DNA of 64,000 bases, from NCBI RefSeq assembly GCF_900141995.1, contig NZ_FQZA01000004.1, forward strand, positions 1 to 64,000, written 5' to 3'. Numbering within the stretch: position 1 is the first letter of the stretch; each line of letters starts with the position of its first letter. Origin of the DNA: Palleronia salina (lineage in GTDB: Bacteria; Pseudomonadota; Alphaproteobacteria; Rhodobacterales; Rhodobacteraceae). The position numbers and the translations under genes were made by a program. The notes under the pieces were generated by a model. That model had not been told where the DNA came from. It ran no database searches and saw nothing but the letters and a program-made list of their open reading frames with translations. Positions 47,222-55,281 of the stretch are shown here, piece by piece.

Positions 47222-47249
47222 AGCTATGCGCCCGCTTTCGCCCCGTCAA
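47222..47249 (-). promoter_or_regulatory. rnpB promoter inside the end of the amidase gene
   Basis: TTGACG (47249-47244) and ATAGCT (47227-47222) with a 16-base spacer, about eight bases before the mature RNase P RNA 5' end. The TAG stop codon of the amidase is part of the -10 hexamer. The position suits rnpB, whose 5' end is typically set by transcription. Confidence 0.55.
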
Positions 47250-47847
47250 CGCCAAAGCGGCGCGACAGCGCGCGGGCGAGCCCGGCATCGGTCGCATCGC
47301 GCGGGCCCGTCGCCCAGGGCCGATGGCGCAGCCGCAACGCGCACAGAAGCGTTCCGGGATCGTCCGTCGCGGTGTAGCCGGCTTGCGCCATCGCGGCGGC
47401 GAAGGCGCTGTCGTCCATGTCACCGCCCTCGGGCGTGACCGAGATCGCCAGCCCCTGCCGGGCCAGCCGGGCCCAATCGAAACGGGGCCCGGGGTCCACC
47501 TTGCGCCCGGGCGCCATGTCTGAATGGCCGATCACGCGGGCGGACGGGATACCGTGACGGTCGAGGATACCCGGCAGAAGCCGTTCCAGCGCGTCCATCT
47601 GGGCGGCCGCGAAGGGCGAGGCGCCGTCGTTCGACAGCTCGATCCCGATGGAGCGCGAGTTCACGTCGCGCGTCGCCCCCCACGCCCCCGCACCCGCGTG
47701 CCAGGCGCGCTGGTCCTCCTCCACCATCTGGATCACGTGGCCGTCCGGCCCCACCAGGTAATGGGCGCTGACCTCGGCCGCCGGGTCGCACAGGCGGTCA
47801 CGCGCGGCATCGCAGGAGGCCATGGCGGTGTAATGCAGGACGACCAT
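47224..47847 (-). CDS. N-acetylmuramoyl-L-alanine amidase (AmpD-like)
   Basis: At least 207 residues of an Amidase_2 (PGRP-like) enzyme that cuts the MurNAc-L-Ala bond. Zinc ligands are in MVVLHYTAM (His) and VIGHSDMAPGRKVDPG (His, Asp). The ATG used begins at the first beta strand. However, the 21 codons before it read TPDWHPSPNFGPRRDGARPD, the conserved family N-terminus, and have no ATG, GTG or TTG. A CTG at 47910 shares CTGA with the stop codon of the upstream lipoprotein gene and may be the real start (228 residues). There is no signal peptide, so it acts in the cytoplasm, as in AmpD peptidoglycan recycling. Confidence 0.88.
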   Translation of the reverse strand: MVVLHYTAMASCDAARDRLCDPAAEVSAHYLVGPDGHVIQMVEEDQRAWHAGAGAWGATRDVNSRSIGIELSNDGASPFAAAQMDALERLLPGILDRHGIPSARVIGHSDMAPGRKVDPGPRFDWARLARQGLAISVTPEGGDMDDSAFAAAMAQAGYTATDDPGTLLCALRLRHRPWATGPRDATDAGLARALSRRFGVDGAKAGA

Positions 47848-47906
47848 GTCCGGCCGCGCGCCATCGCGACGCGGGCCGAAATTGGGGGATGGGTGCCAGT
47901 CGGGCG

Positions 47907-48689
47907 TCAGCCGCGCGCCCGCCGGAACGGTGCCGGGTCCCAGGCGCAGGCGAAGCCGTCGCCGTCGGGGTCGAGATTCAGGCGATCGCGCTCGGGGCCG
48001 CCGGCCTCGAGAAAGGCTTCCTGCGCCAGGTCGGGCGAGGCATAGCCTTGGCAGGCGCGGGCCGAGCGCGACTGCAGCGCGATGCCCGTCCGCCGGTAGA
48101 TCGGCTGCCCCCGGGCGTTGCTGGTGTTCAGCGCGTAGGCGACGATGTTCGGCCCGTCATTGCCGCCGTCGCGCTGCGGCACGGCGGTGGGCGGGATCAC
48201 GCGGTAGGCGGCACGCTGGCGGGCCAGGCGCTCGGCATCGGACTCGATGGTCTCGCGCGCCGTGACTGCGTCGAAGCTCTGCTCGTCGGAAATGCCGGGG
48301 TTGTTCGTGGGCGTCACCGGCACTGTTCCCGCGGGCTGGCCGGCATTCGCGCTGGAGGCCGCCGCGGTGCGGCTGGCCGACAGCGGCGCGCCGGCGCCGA
48401 TGGGCTCGGCCGAGGGGAGCGCACCGCCCTGCCCGCTGGGCAGGCCCGCCGCGCGCAGTTCCTCGGACGAGATCACCGGCTGGGTCGGGGCGACCGACGC
48501 CTGCGGCCGGTCCGCGCCGCTCAGCTCGCGTTCGCGGGCGATGCGGGCGGCCTCGTAGGATTCGTAGCTACCGAAGCCCACGCCGCGGCCGTAATCCACC
48601 GGCCGGCCATCCAGCGTCGCACCGCTTTCGGGCAGGGTCGGGCCGCAGGCCGCCAGCGCAAGGACCGATAGGCGCGCGAACTTCCACAT
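47907..48689 (-). CDS. Lipoprotein with Excalibur-like calcium-binding C-terminus
   Basis: A 260-residue lipoprotein. The signal has lipobox LAAC (Cys about 14). A long low-complexity linker rich in Ser, Ala, Pro and Gly (about 70-160) follows, then a helical part (ARQRAAYRVIPPTAVPQRD) and a C-terminal Excalibur-like motif LNLDPDGDGFACAWDP resembling the DxDxDGxxCE calcium loop. The Cys pairs (ARACQG, FACAWD) can form a disulfide. It is probably an outer-membrane-linked cell-wall protein. The gene lies between gatA (31 bases) and the amidase (overlapping CTGA). Confidence 0.82.
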   Translation of the reverse strand: MWKFARLSVLALAACGPTLPESGATLDGRPVDYGRGVGFGSYESYEAARIARERELSGADRPQASVAPTQPVISSEELRAAGLPSGQGGALPSAEPIGAGAPLSASRTAAASSANAGQPAGTVPVTPTNNPGISDEQSFDAVTARETIESDAERLARQRAAYRVIPPTAVPQRDGGNDGPNIVAYALNTSNARGQPIYRRTGIALQSRSARACQGYASPDLAQEAFLEAGGPERDRLNLDPDGDGFACAWDPAPFRRARG

Positions 48690-48720
48690 GACGAAGGTCT
48701 CCGAGTAACTCGGCCCCGTT

Positions 48721-50202
48721 TTACCACCAACGCTCGGGCTTGGCCACAAAGCCCGCCCGCGCTTCGAGCTCGGCGGCGGTATTGAGCAGATCGCCTTCCT
48801 CGAACGGACGCCCGATCAGCTGCAGACCCAGCGGCAGCCCCTTGGAGTCGAGCCCGGTGGGCACCGCGATCCCGGGCAGACCGGCGAGGTTGACCGTCAC
48901 CGTGAAGACGTCGTTCAGGTACATCGCCACCGGGTCGCTGTCGGCCATTTCACCTAGCCCGAAGGCCGAGGTCGGCGTGGCCGGCGTCAGGATCGCGTCG
49001 ACGCCCTGCGCGAAGACCTCGTCGAAATCGCGCTTGATCAACGCGCGGACCTTGCGGGCGCGGTTGTAGTAGGCGTCGTAAAACCCCGCCGACAGCACGT
49101 AGGTGCCGACCATGACGCGGCGCTTGACCTCGTCGCCGAAGCCTTCGGCGCGTGTCTTCTCGTACATCTCGGTGATGCCGTCGCCCTGGTCCAGCTTGGC
49201 ACGGTGGCCGAAGCGCACGCCGTCGTAGCGCGCCAGGTTCGACGATGCCTCGGCCGGGGCGATCACGTAATAGGCGGGCAGCGCGTACTTGGTATGCGGC
49301 AAGGACACGTCGACGATGTTCGCGCCCGCGTCTTCCAGCATCTTGCGCCCTTCCGCCCACAGGCGGTCGATCTCGTCGCTCATGCCTTCCATGCGGTATT
49401 CGCGCGGCAGGCCGATGGTCTTGCCCTTGATGTCGCCGGTCAGCGCGGCCTCGAAATCGGGCACGGGGATGTCGGCGCTGGTGCTGTCCAGCGGGTCGTG
49501 CCCGGCCATGGCCTGCAACAGGATCGCCGCATCGCGCACCGACTTGGTCATCGGGCCGGCCTGGTCCAGGGACGAGGCAAACGCGACGATGCCCCAGCGC
49601 GACACGCGGCCATAGGTCGGCTTCAGCCCCACGGTGCCGGTGAAGGCGGCGGGCTGGCGGATCGAGCCGCCGGTGTCGGTCCCGGTGGCGGCAAGGCAGA
49701 GGTCGGCCGCGACGGCCGCCGAAGAGCCGCCGGACGACCCGCCGGGGGTCAGCTTCCGGTCGTCCACCTTCCATGGGTTCACGGCATTGCCATAGGTGCT
49801 GGTCTCGTTCGACGAGCCCATGGCGAATTCGTCCATGTTGAGCTTGCCCAGCATGACCGCGCCGGAGTCCCACAGCTGGCGGGTGACGGTGGATTCGTAC
49901 TCGGGCCGGAAGCCTTGCAGGATCCGGCTGCCGGCCTGGCTGTCCACATGCCTGGTGCAGAACAGGTCCTTGATGCCCAGCGGGATACCGCAGAGCGCGG
50001 GCGCGTCGCCGGATTTCAGCCGCGCATCGGCGGCATCGGCCAGCTCCAACGCCTTTTCCGGGGTCTTGTGCACCACGGAATTGAGCGCGTCGGCGCCGTC
50101 GATGGCCGTCAGGCAGGCCTCGGTCAGGGCGCGGGCGGTCACGTCACCGGCGCGCAGGCGGTCGCGCGCCTCGGCGATGGTCAGGGTATTCAGGTCAGCC
50201 AT
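48721..50202 (-). CDS. gatA: Asp-tRNA(Asn)/Glu-tRNA(Gln) amidotransferase subunit A
   Basis: A 493-residue amidase-signature enzyme of the GatCAB complex, which releases ammonia from glutamine to amidate mischarged tRNA. By pattern the Lys-cisSer-Ser triad is Lys 78 ([10 protein letters not shown]), Ser 156 ([10 protein letters not shown]) and Ser 180 ([13 protein letters not shown]). Its start overlaps the gatC stop by one base. gatB is not in the window. Confidence 0.96.
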   Translation of the reverse strand: MADLNTLTIAEARDRLRAGDVTARALTEACLTAIDGADALNSVVHKTPEKALELADAADARLKSGDAPALCGIPLGIKDLFCTRHVDSQAGSRILQGFRPEYESTVTRQLWDSGAVMLGKLNMDEFAMGSSNETSTYGNAVNPWKVDDRKLTPGGSSGGSSAAVAADLCLAATGTDTGGSIRQPAAFTGTVGLKPTYGRVSRWGIVAFASSLDQAGPMTKSVRDAAILLQAMAGHDPLDSTSADIPVPDFEAALTGDIKGKTIGLPREYRMEGMSDEIDRLWAEGRKMLEDAGANIVDVSLPHTKYALPAYYVIAPAEASSNLARYDGVRFGHRAKLDQGDGITEMYEKTRAEGFGDEVKRRVMVGTYVLSAGFYDAYYNRARKVRALIKRDFDEVFAQGVDAILTPATPTSAFGLGEMADSDPVAMYLNDVFTVTVNLAGLPGIAVPTGLDSKGLPLGLQLIGRPFEEGDLLNTAAELEARAGFVAKPERWW

Positions 50203-50489
50203 TATTCCACCACCTTTGGGACGGCAAAGAAGCCTTCGCGCGCGTCGGGCGCGTTGGCCAGCACCTTGTCGGGCTGGTTGCCGTCGGTCACCACGTCCTC
50301 GCGCCGCTTCAGCCGCTGGGGCGTGACGCTGACCATGGGTTCGACGCCGTCGACATCGACCTCGTTCAGCTGCTCGATGAAGCCAAGGATGGTGTTGAAC
50401 TCACCCGCCAGCGCGTCGAGCTGGTCGGGCTCGACCCGGATGCGCGCCAGCTTGGCGACGCGCGCGGCGGTGTCTTTGTCGATGGACAT
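50202..50489 (-). CDS. gatC: Asp-tRNA(Asn)/Glu-tRNA(Gln) amidotransferase subunit C
   Basis: A 95-residue GatC that wraps around GatA and GatB. The family pattern [40 protein letters not shown] and REDVVTDG is complete. The stop and the gatA start share TAATG, giving coupled translation. The ATG at 50489 fits the usual length; the longer frame upstream has no ribosome binding site. Confidence 0.95.
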   Translation of the reverse strand: MSIDKDTAARVAKLARIRVEPDQLDALAGEFNTILGFIEQLNEVDVDGVEPMVSVTPQRLKRREDVVTDGNQPDKVLANAPDAREGFFAVPKVVE

Positions 50490-50532
50490 GGGGGCGGCAC
50501 CCTTCGTGTCGGTGGCGTTGATCGCGCTGGGC

Positions 50533-51183
50533 TTAGCGCCCCGCGTGCGCCCTTTCAACCCGGTCCCGGCGCAGCACGGTGATCATCCAGCCCAGCATCA
50601 CCGCGTTCAGCAGGTGCCAGACGAAATGGGTGCCCAGCGGGACCGCCCCGCAGACCGGCATGTCGAGGCTGCGGAAGGTCAGCGACAGCGCAAGGATCCC
50701 GGCGCCCAGCGCCAGCCCCCGCGCCACCTGCGGCAACCGCGCCCGCAGCCAAAGCGCGTAGCCCGCGATGGCCAGCGGCACGGGCCAGTACATGGCCGAT
50801 ATGGCGAAGCCCGGCAGCGCCGCGAAGATGCGGCCGCCCAGCGCCAGGTAAGGGATGAAGGCCAGCGTGCCCAGCGCCGCGCCCCACCACGGCCAGCCCA
50901 GGTAGCGACGGTTCGCGGCGAAGACGTAGATCAGGATGAACACTGCGATGGGCAGCGTGTCGGCCAGCGCCGCCCACCGCGTGGCAAGGGTGTGGAACAA
51001 CCCCGACCCCACGCCGATCAGGAACAGCACCACGCACAGAACCCGTTCGATCCCGCGCGCCGCCGGGAACAGCCACACCGCCACCAGGAGGAAGGCAAGG
51101 TTCGTCAGCGCGTTCGCGGGCTCGGCCCAGACACCGGGCCCGAGGCGTTCGCAATAGGCGTCGATCTGGGCCGTCCACTCCAT
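50533..51183 (-). CDS. Ceramidase-fold (CREST superfamily) membrane protein
   Basis: A 216-residue membrane protein with seven predicted helices, matching the alkaline ceramidase/PAQR/Per1 (CREST) hydrolase family: YCERLGPGVWAEPANALTN near the start, GVGSGLFHTLATRWAALADTLPI, and the late LGTHFVWHLLNAV. These contain the Ser, the Asp and the three His expected for the zinc-type active site. Whether the bacterial lipid substrate is a ceramide is unknown. It lies 43 bases upstream of gatC and 55 bases downstream of mch, all on one strand. Confidence 0.83.
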   Translation of the reverse strand: MEWTAQIDAYCERLGPGVWAEPANALTNLAFLLVAVWLFPAARGIERVLCVVLFLIGVGSGLFHTLATRWAALADTLPIAVFILIYVFAANRRYLGWPWWGAALGTLAFIPYLALGGRIFAALPGFAISAMYWPVPLAIAGYALWLRARLPQVARGLALGAGILALSLTFRSLDMPVCGAVPLGTHFVWHLLNAVMLGWMITVLRRDRVERAHAGR

Positions 51184-51238
51184 GTTCAGGAGCCTAGCAG
51201 TCGCCCGGACGGGCGGCGCTGTGACCCGAGGCCGCGCA

Positions 51239-52270
51239 TCACGCGGGCATCAGCGCCCAGTAATCCAGGTCGAGCAGCACATGCGGCAGGTACTTGCCCG
51301 CGTCGTCGCGCAGGCCTTCGCCGTCGCCCTTCGTCGCCACCAGCCGCAGCCGGATGGCGCCCACGCCGGGCGCCGGGGTCTCGGCCGTCTCGATCACCTC
51401 GGACCAGGCGCGCACGGTATCGCCCGCGAAACACGGGTTGGCGTGGGCGCCCGCATTCAGCCCGACGATCATCTGCGCGTTGGCAAGGCCGTTGAAACTG
51501 AGCGCGCGGGCCAGCGAGATCACGTGCCCGCCATAGATCAGCCGCTTGCCGTCCTCGCGCTGGGTCGCGTCGAAATGCACCTTGGCGGTGTTCTGCCACA
51601 GGCGGGTGGCCAGCATGTGCTCGGCCTCCTCGACGGTGACGCCGTCAACGTGGTGAATGACTTCGCCCGGCTGGTAATCGCTCAGGCGGTGCGGCTCGCC
51701 CGCGAGTTCGAAATCGTAGCCGGTGAAATCCAGGCCCGCGGGCAGGACCAGGTCCGCCGCGTCGACCGCGCCGGCCAGCGTCGGCACGACCGTCTCGGGG
51801 GCCGGGGCATCCGCGTCGCGCTTGCGCACCATCACCCAGCGCACGTAGCTCAGCACATCCTCGCCGCGCTGGTTGCGGCCCGTCGTGCGCACCCAGACCA
51901 CGCCCGTCTTGCCGTTCGAGTTCTGCTTGAGCCCGATGACCTCGGAGTCGGAGCTGAGCGTATCGCCCGGCCAGACCGGGGCGAGCCAGCGGCCTTCGGC
52001 ATAGCCAAGGTTCGCCACCGCGTTCAGCGACACGTCCGGCACCGTCTTGCCGAAGACCGTGTGGAACGCGACCAGGTCGTCCAGAGGCGACGCCGCCAGC
52101 CCGCAGGCCTGCGCGAAGGCGTCGGAGGAATAGATCGCCCCCCGCGCCGGGTAAAGCGCGTGATACAGCGCCCGTTCGCCCTGCCCCACCGTGCGCGGCA
52201 CGGCGTGGCGGATCACCTGCCCGACGCTGTAATCCTCGAAGAAGCGGCCCGGATTGGTCTTGGTGCTCAT
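51239..52270 (-). CDS. mch: Mesaconyl-CoA hydratase (beta-methylmalyl-CoA dehydratase)
   Basis: A 343-residue double hot-dog MaoC-type dehydratase, the same length I recall for Rhodobacter sphaeroides Mch, which converts mesaconyl-C1-CoA to erythro-beta-methylmalyl-CoA in the ethylmalonyl-CoA pathway. Both halves carry (R)-hydratase features: GRFFEDYSVGQVIRH and YSSDAFAQACGL first, and GEVIHHVDGVTVEEAEHM with IYGGHVISLARALSFNGL second. A malyl-CoA thioesterase/lyase-type gene three positions upstream strengthens the assignment. The ATGA overlap with the DUF1737 gene shows coupled translation. Confidence 0.9.
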   Translation of the reverse strand: MSTKTNPGRFFEDYSVGQVIRHAVPRTVGQGERALYHALYPARGAIYSSDAFAQACGLAASPLDDLVAFHTVFGKTVPDVSLNAVANLGYAEGRWLAPVWPGDTLSSDSEVIGLKQNSNGKTGVVWVRTTGRNQRGEDVLSYVRWVMVRKRDADAPAPETVVPTLAGAVDAADLVLPAGLDFTGYDFELAGEPHRLSDYQPGEVIHHVDGVTVEEAEHMLATRLWQNTAKVHFDATQREDGKRLIYGGHVISLARALSFNGLANAQMIVGLNAGAHANPCFAGDTVRAWSEVIETAETPAPGVGAIRLRLVATKGDGEGLRDDAGKYLPHVLLDLDYWALMPA

Positions 52271-52467
52271 TGCGCGCCCAGCTTCATGTCGGGCGAATAC
52301 GGCGCGTCGATCTTCTTGGTCACCGCCTGGGCGCAGCGCATGACGCCGTGTTCGGCATCGAAGGCGTAGGCCGGGTCGCCATAGAGCTCCCAGCCCTTCG
52401 ACAACGCCTCGGACACCTTGTGGCAAAAGGCCGACGAGTCGTCGCCGGTCAGCAGACGGTAGATCAT
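52267..52467 (-). CDS. DUF1737 protein
   Basis: A 66-residue soluble protein of the DUF1737 type (YRLLTGDDSSAFCHKVSEALSKGWELYGDPAYAF). The fold is likely alpha/beta, with a conserved GWELYG. Function unknown. It overlaps mch by four bases (ATGA) and starts two bases after nnrU, fixed in the mcl2-mch cluster as in R. sphaeroides. Confidence 0.88.
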   Translation of the reverse strand: MIYRLLTGDDSSAFCHKVSEALSKGWELYGDPAYAFDAEHGVMRCAQAVTKKIDAPYSPDMKLGAQ

Positions 52468-52469
52468 GA

Positions 52470-53030
52470 TCAGGCTCCGAAAGGATTGACACCCAGCCAG
52501 TAGTGGATGGCGGTGATGATGACGTAGAGAACGGCGGTGATGACGGCCAAACGGATCGTACCCTTGGTCGATCCGCCCTCGTAGGGCTGCCAGTAGGGCT
52601 CGCGCATGTTGATCAGCCGCATCTCGGCCAGCGCCCAGACGATGAACGTCCCCCACATGATGACCGAGGCGAGATCGCCGTTCACCAGCAGGTGCAGTGC
52701 CGACCAGAGCGTGAAGCCCCAGAGCTGCGGGTGCCGCATGTGCCGCCGCAGCGACGACTTGGAGCTGCCCAGCCCGAACAGCGCGATGGCCGGGAACATC
52801 AGCAGGTCGACCAGGTGCACGCCCCAGGCGGGCGGCGTGTAGACCGGGATGAAGGGTGCCGCGCGGTACCCCATGACGATCAGCACCACCGACAACAGCA
52901 GCACGGCGGCGAAGACACCTTTCGAGGCGGTCCCCAACCGGTCGGTCAGCGAGGCGCGGGCGTCGGGCGCGACGCGTTTGAAGACGTGGGCCACGACCCA
53001 CAGGACCAGTCCGCCGATCAGCAGCCCCAT
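52470..53030 (-). CDS. NnrU-family membrane protein
   Basis: A 186-residue membrane protein with about five helices, of the NnrU/isoprenylcysteine-methyltransferase-like group: LGSSKSSLRRHMRHPQLWGFTLWSALHLLVNGDLASVIMWG is the family core, with RHP and HLLxNGD. NnrU was named for nitric-oxide-related genes, but many relatives lie elsewhere. Here its ATG overlaps the mcl2 stop (TGATG) and it is locked into the mesaconyl-CoA cluster, where its role is unknown. Confidence 0.88.
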   Translation of the reverse strand: MGLLIGGLVLWVVAHVFKRVAPDARASLTDRLGTASKGVFAAVLLLSVVLIVMGYRAAPFIPVYTPPAWGVHLVDLLMFPAIALFGLGSSKSSLRRHMRHPQLWGFTLWSALHLLVNGDLASVIMWGTFIVWALAEMRLINMREPYWQPYEGGSTKGTIRLAVITAVLYVIITAIHYWLGVNPFGA

Positions 53031-53890
53031 CAGGATGCCCCCCCGGCGCGGGCCAGCACCTTGCGGGCAGTGGCGACATGCAGGTTCTCGACGATCTTGC
53101 CGTCCAGCACGGCGACCCCCTGCCCCTGAGCCTCGGCCGCCTCGAACGCCTCGATCTGGCGTCTGGCGGTGTCGACCTGGGCCTGCGACGGGCTGAAGAC
53201 CTCGTTGCAGATGGCGACCTGCGCGGGGTGGATCAGCGTCTTGCCGTCCATGCCCAGCGCGCGGCCCTGTTCGCATTCGGCGCGCAGGCCGTCCTCGTCC
53301 TTGAAGGCATTGAACACGCCGTCGACGCAGGGGATGCCGCCCATGCGCGCTGCGGCCAGGCATGTCTGGAGCGCCATCATCAGCGGCATCCGGTCGCCGC
53401 CCGTCTCGCAGCCAAGCTCGGCCGCCAGGTCATTGGTACCGATGATGAAGCCACCCATGCGCGGGGCCTGCGCGATCTCGGCCGCGTTGAACACGCCGCG
53501 CGTGGTTTCCATCATCGCCCAGATGCGCGTCTCGGCGCAGCCGGGATGGGCGTCGAGCCGCGCGGCGATGCTGGCCACGTCCGTCGCGGCACCGACCTTG
53601 GGCAGCAGGATCGCCTGGGGTCCCGCGTCCATGACGGTCTCGAGATCCTCGCCGCCCCAGGGCGTGTCCATGCCGTTCATCCGCACCAGCTGCGCGCGCG
53701 AGCCATAGCCGCCCACGCGCAAGGCAGCGGCCAGAGTCTCGCGGGCGTTGGCCTTTTCGCCCGGCGCCACCGCGTCCTCGAGGTCGAAGATGATGGCATC
53801 CACGTCCAGCCCCCGCGCCTTTTCCAGCGCGCGTTCCTTCGAGCCGGGAATGTAGAGAACCGATCGCCAGGGGCGGTGCGTCGCGGACAT
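53030..53890 (-). CDS. mcl2: (3S)-malyl-CoA thioesterase-type CitE/HpcH family enzyme
   Basis: A 286-residue TIM-barrel enzyme of the CitE/malyl-CoA lyase family with SVLYIPGSKERALEKARGLDVDAIIFDLEDAVAPGEK (metal Asp/Glu), QLVRMNGMDTPWG, ILLPKVG, AMMETTRGVFNA and GMDGKTLIHPAQ. The length and the mch-DUF1737-nnrU neighbourhood match R. sphaeroides Mcl2, which hydrolyses (3S)-malyl-CoA; the lyase Mcl1 is longer (about 318). Discriminating residues were not checked, so malyl-CoA lyase activity is not excluded. The ATG at 53890 has AGGAGG upstream. Confidence 0.86.
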   Translation of the reverse strand: MSATHRPWRSVLYIPGSKERALEKARGLDVDAIIFDLEDAVAPGEKANARETLAAALRVGGYGSRAQLVRMNGMDTPWGGEDLETVMDAGPQAILLPKVGAATDVASIAARLDAHPGCAETRIWAMMETTRGVFNAAEIAQAPRMGGFIIGTNDLAAELGCETGGDRMPLMMALQTCLAAARMGGIPCVDGVFNAFKDEDGLRAECEQGRALGMDGKTLIHPAQVAICNEVFSPSQAQVDTARRQIEAFEAAEAQGQGVAVLDGKIVENLHVATARKVLARAGGAS

Positions 53891-54065
53891 GGGAAGACCT
53901 CCTGCGGGCAATAATGTGTCGCTTGAGACCACGGATCCGACAGTTTCCGCAACCCCAATCGTGCCGCGACGCAGAAAGCGGCCAGGGAACGCAGGGTTAA
54001 GCCGCGTTTACCGGATCGGAACGCAGGCTGGGCATCATGACCCTGGAAACGGAACGGAGCCTGCC

Positions 54066-54380
54066 ATGACCCGCCCCTTGATGATCCTGACCCTGTCGCT
54101 CGGCACCATCGCGCTGGCGATCGGGGCGGCGCGCGCCCAAGCTGGCCAGAACTGCGCCCCCCGTCCGATCGTCTTGCAGAAACTGAACGACGTATACGAG
54201 GAGACGCGCCGCTCCATCGGTCTGTCCGGCTCCGGGCAGGTGGTCGAGGTCTTCGCCGCCGACTCGGGCAGCTGGACCATCATCGTCACCTCGCCGAACG
54301 GGCTGACCTGCGTCGCCGCGGCGGGCCAGTCCTTCGAGACCACGACCGAAAGCCGGGCACCGGCGGGCGACCCGGCCTAG
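54066..54380 (+). CDS. Small exported protein, unknown function
   Basis: A 104-residue protein with a signal peptide (about 1-24, ending AARA) and a mature part with two Cys (QNCAPRPIVLQKL, GLTCVAA) and a SGSGQVVEVFAADSGSWTII segment. It resembles small periplasmic proteins conserved in Roseobacters, but I name no family. GGAACGGAGC precedes the ATG. Its TAG stop is part of a CTAG palindrome shared with the convergent TauE gene. Confidence 0.68.
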   Translation: MTRPLMILTLSLGTIALAIGAARAQAGQNCAPRPIVLQKLNDVYEETRRSIGLSGSGQVVEVFAADSGSWTIIVTSPNGLTCVAAAGQSFETTTESRAPAGDPA

Positions 54381-55129
54381 GCCAGCGCGCCCCAGACCAG
54401 CCGCGCGCCGCTGGCCAGCAGCATGAGGTAAGTCACCGCGAAGAACAGGCGCTCGGGGATGCGGCGATGGGCGATGACGCCCAGCCAGATGCCGATCACC
54501 GCGAAGGGCGACAGGATCACCCCCGCCATCAGGCTGGTGGGGGTGAAGATCCCGAGGCCCGCGTAGGGCACGAATTTCATCAGGTTCACCGCCCAGAACA
54601 CGATCACCGTCGTCGCCTGGTAGTCCGTCTTGGCCACCTTGCGCGACAGCAGGTAGACGGCCGCCGGTGGCCCGCCCGCGTGGCTTATGAAGCTGGTGAA
54701 GCCGGCCGCGAGCCCCCAGCAGGCCCCCGCGATACGGCCCGCGGGCAGGCCCTCGACCCGCAGCCAGCCCCGGGCGCGCGCCATCTGGAACGCGACGAAG
54801 CCGAGCGCGATCAGGCCGATCAGCAGGCCGAACACCTCGGGCGCGACGATGGTATAGACCAGCGCGGCCAGCGCCACGCCCGGGGCCGCGCCCAGGATCA
54901 GCACCCGCGCCGCCTCGCCATCCCACTTGCGCCAGTAGGGGCGCAGCGCCGTCACGTCCATCAGCATGAGAAGCGGCAGCATCACCGCCAGCGCATCGCC
55001 CGGCGGCACGACCAGCGCCAGCAGGACCGCCGCGCCGAAGGCCGCGCCCGAGCCGAACCCGCCCTTGGAGATCCCGGCATACAGAACGGCCGGGATCGCC
55101 ACCGCGAAAAACCCAAGTGTCAGCTCCAT
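54377..55129 (-). CDS. TauE/SafE-family sulfite/organic anion exporter
   Basis: A 250-residue inner-membrane protein with about eight helices of the TauE/SafE family. Recognised motifs are YAGISKGGFGSGAAFGAAVLLA (first repeat) and GFTSFISHAGGPPAAVYLLS (second), plus MLPLLMLMDVTALRPYWRKWD. Family members export sulfite or sulfoacetate, but the substrate here is unknown. The ATG at 55129 is the conserved short start; a longer frame would add an unlikely Cys-rich leader. Confidence 0.87.
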   Translation of the reverse strand: MELTLGFFAVAIPAVLYAGISKGGFGSGAAFGAAVLLALVVPPGDALAVMLPLLMLMDVTALRPYWRKWDGEAARVLILGAAPGVALAALVYTIVAPEVFGLLIGLIALGFVAFQMARARGWLRVEGLPAGRIAGACWGLAAGFTSFISHAGGPPAAVYLLSRKVAKTDYQATTVIVFWAVNLMKFVPYAGLGIFTPTSLMAGVILSPFAVIGIWLGVIAHRRIPERLFFAVTYLMLLASGARLVWGALA

Positions 55130-55205
55130 CCGGCCCTTTCCGCCAAGCGCCTCGCCCAAACAGGCGATGCCTCGCCGGTTCCATACCTTGCAAAAAATAT
55201 ATCCC

Positions 55206-55231
55206 GGAACCAGTGGCTTGGCCTTCGCGTC
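55206..55231 (+). promoter_or_regulatory. GGAAC-N17-CGTC promoter-like element before the PRC-barrel gene
   Basis: GGAAC (55206-55210), 17 bases, CGTC (55228-55231). This is one base off the EcfG consensus GGAAC-N16/17-CGTT. A start near 55240 gives a 40-base leader ahead of the GGAGAATAGG ribosome-binding region. It echoes the elements near 23315-23389. Confidence 0.35.
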
Positions 55232-55281
55232 TACTGGCCAGATGCGGCAGCACGCCGCAGTATGCAAATAGGAGAATAGGA

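Noticed and set aside
53997-54011. CtrA site before the 104-residue exported protein (TTAA-N7-TTAC)
   Set aside because: The second half is mismatched and no other cell-cycle feature supports it.
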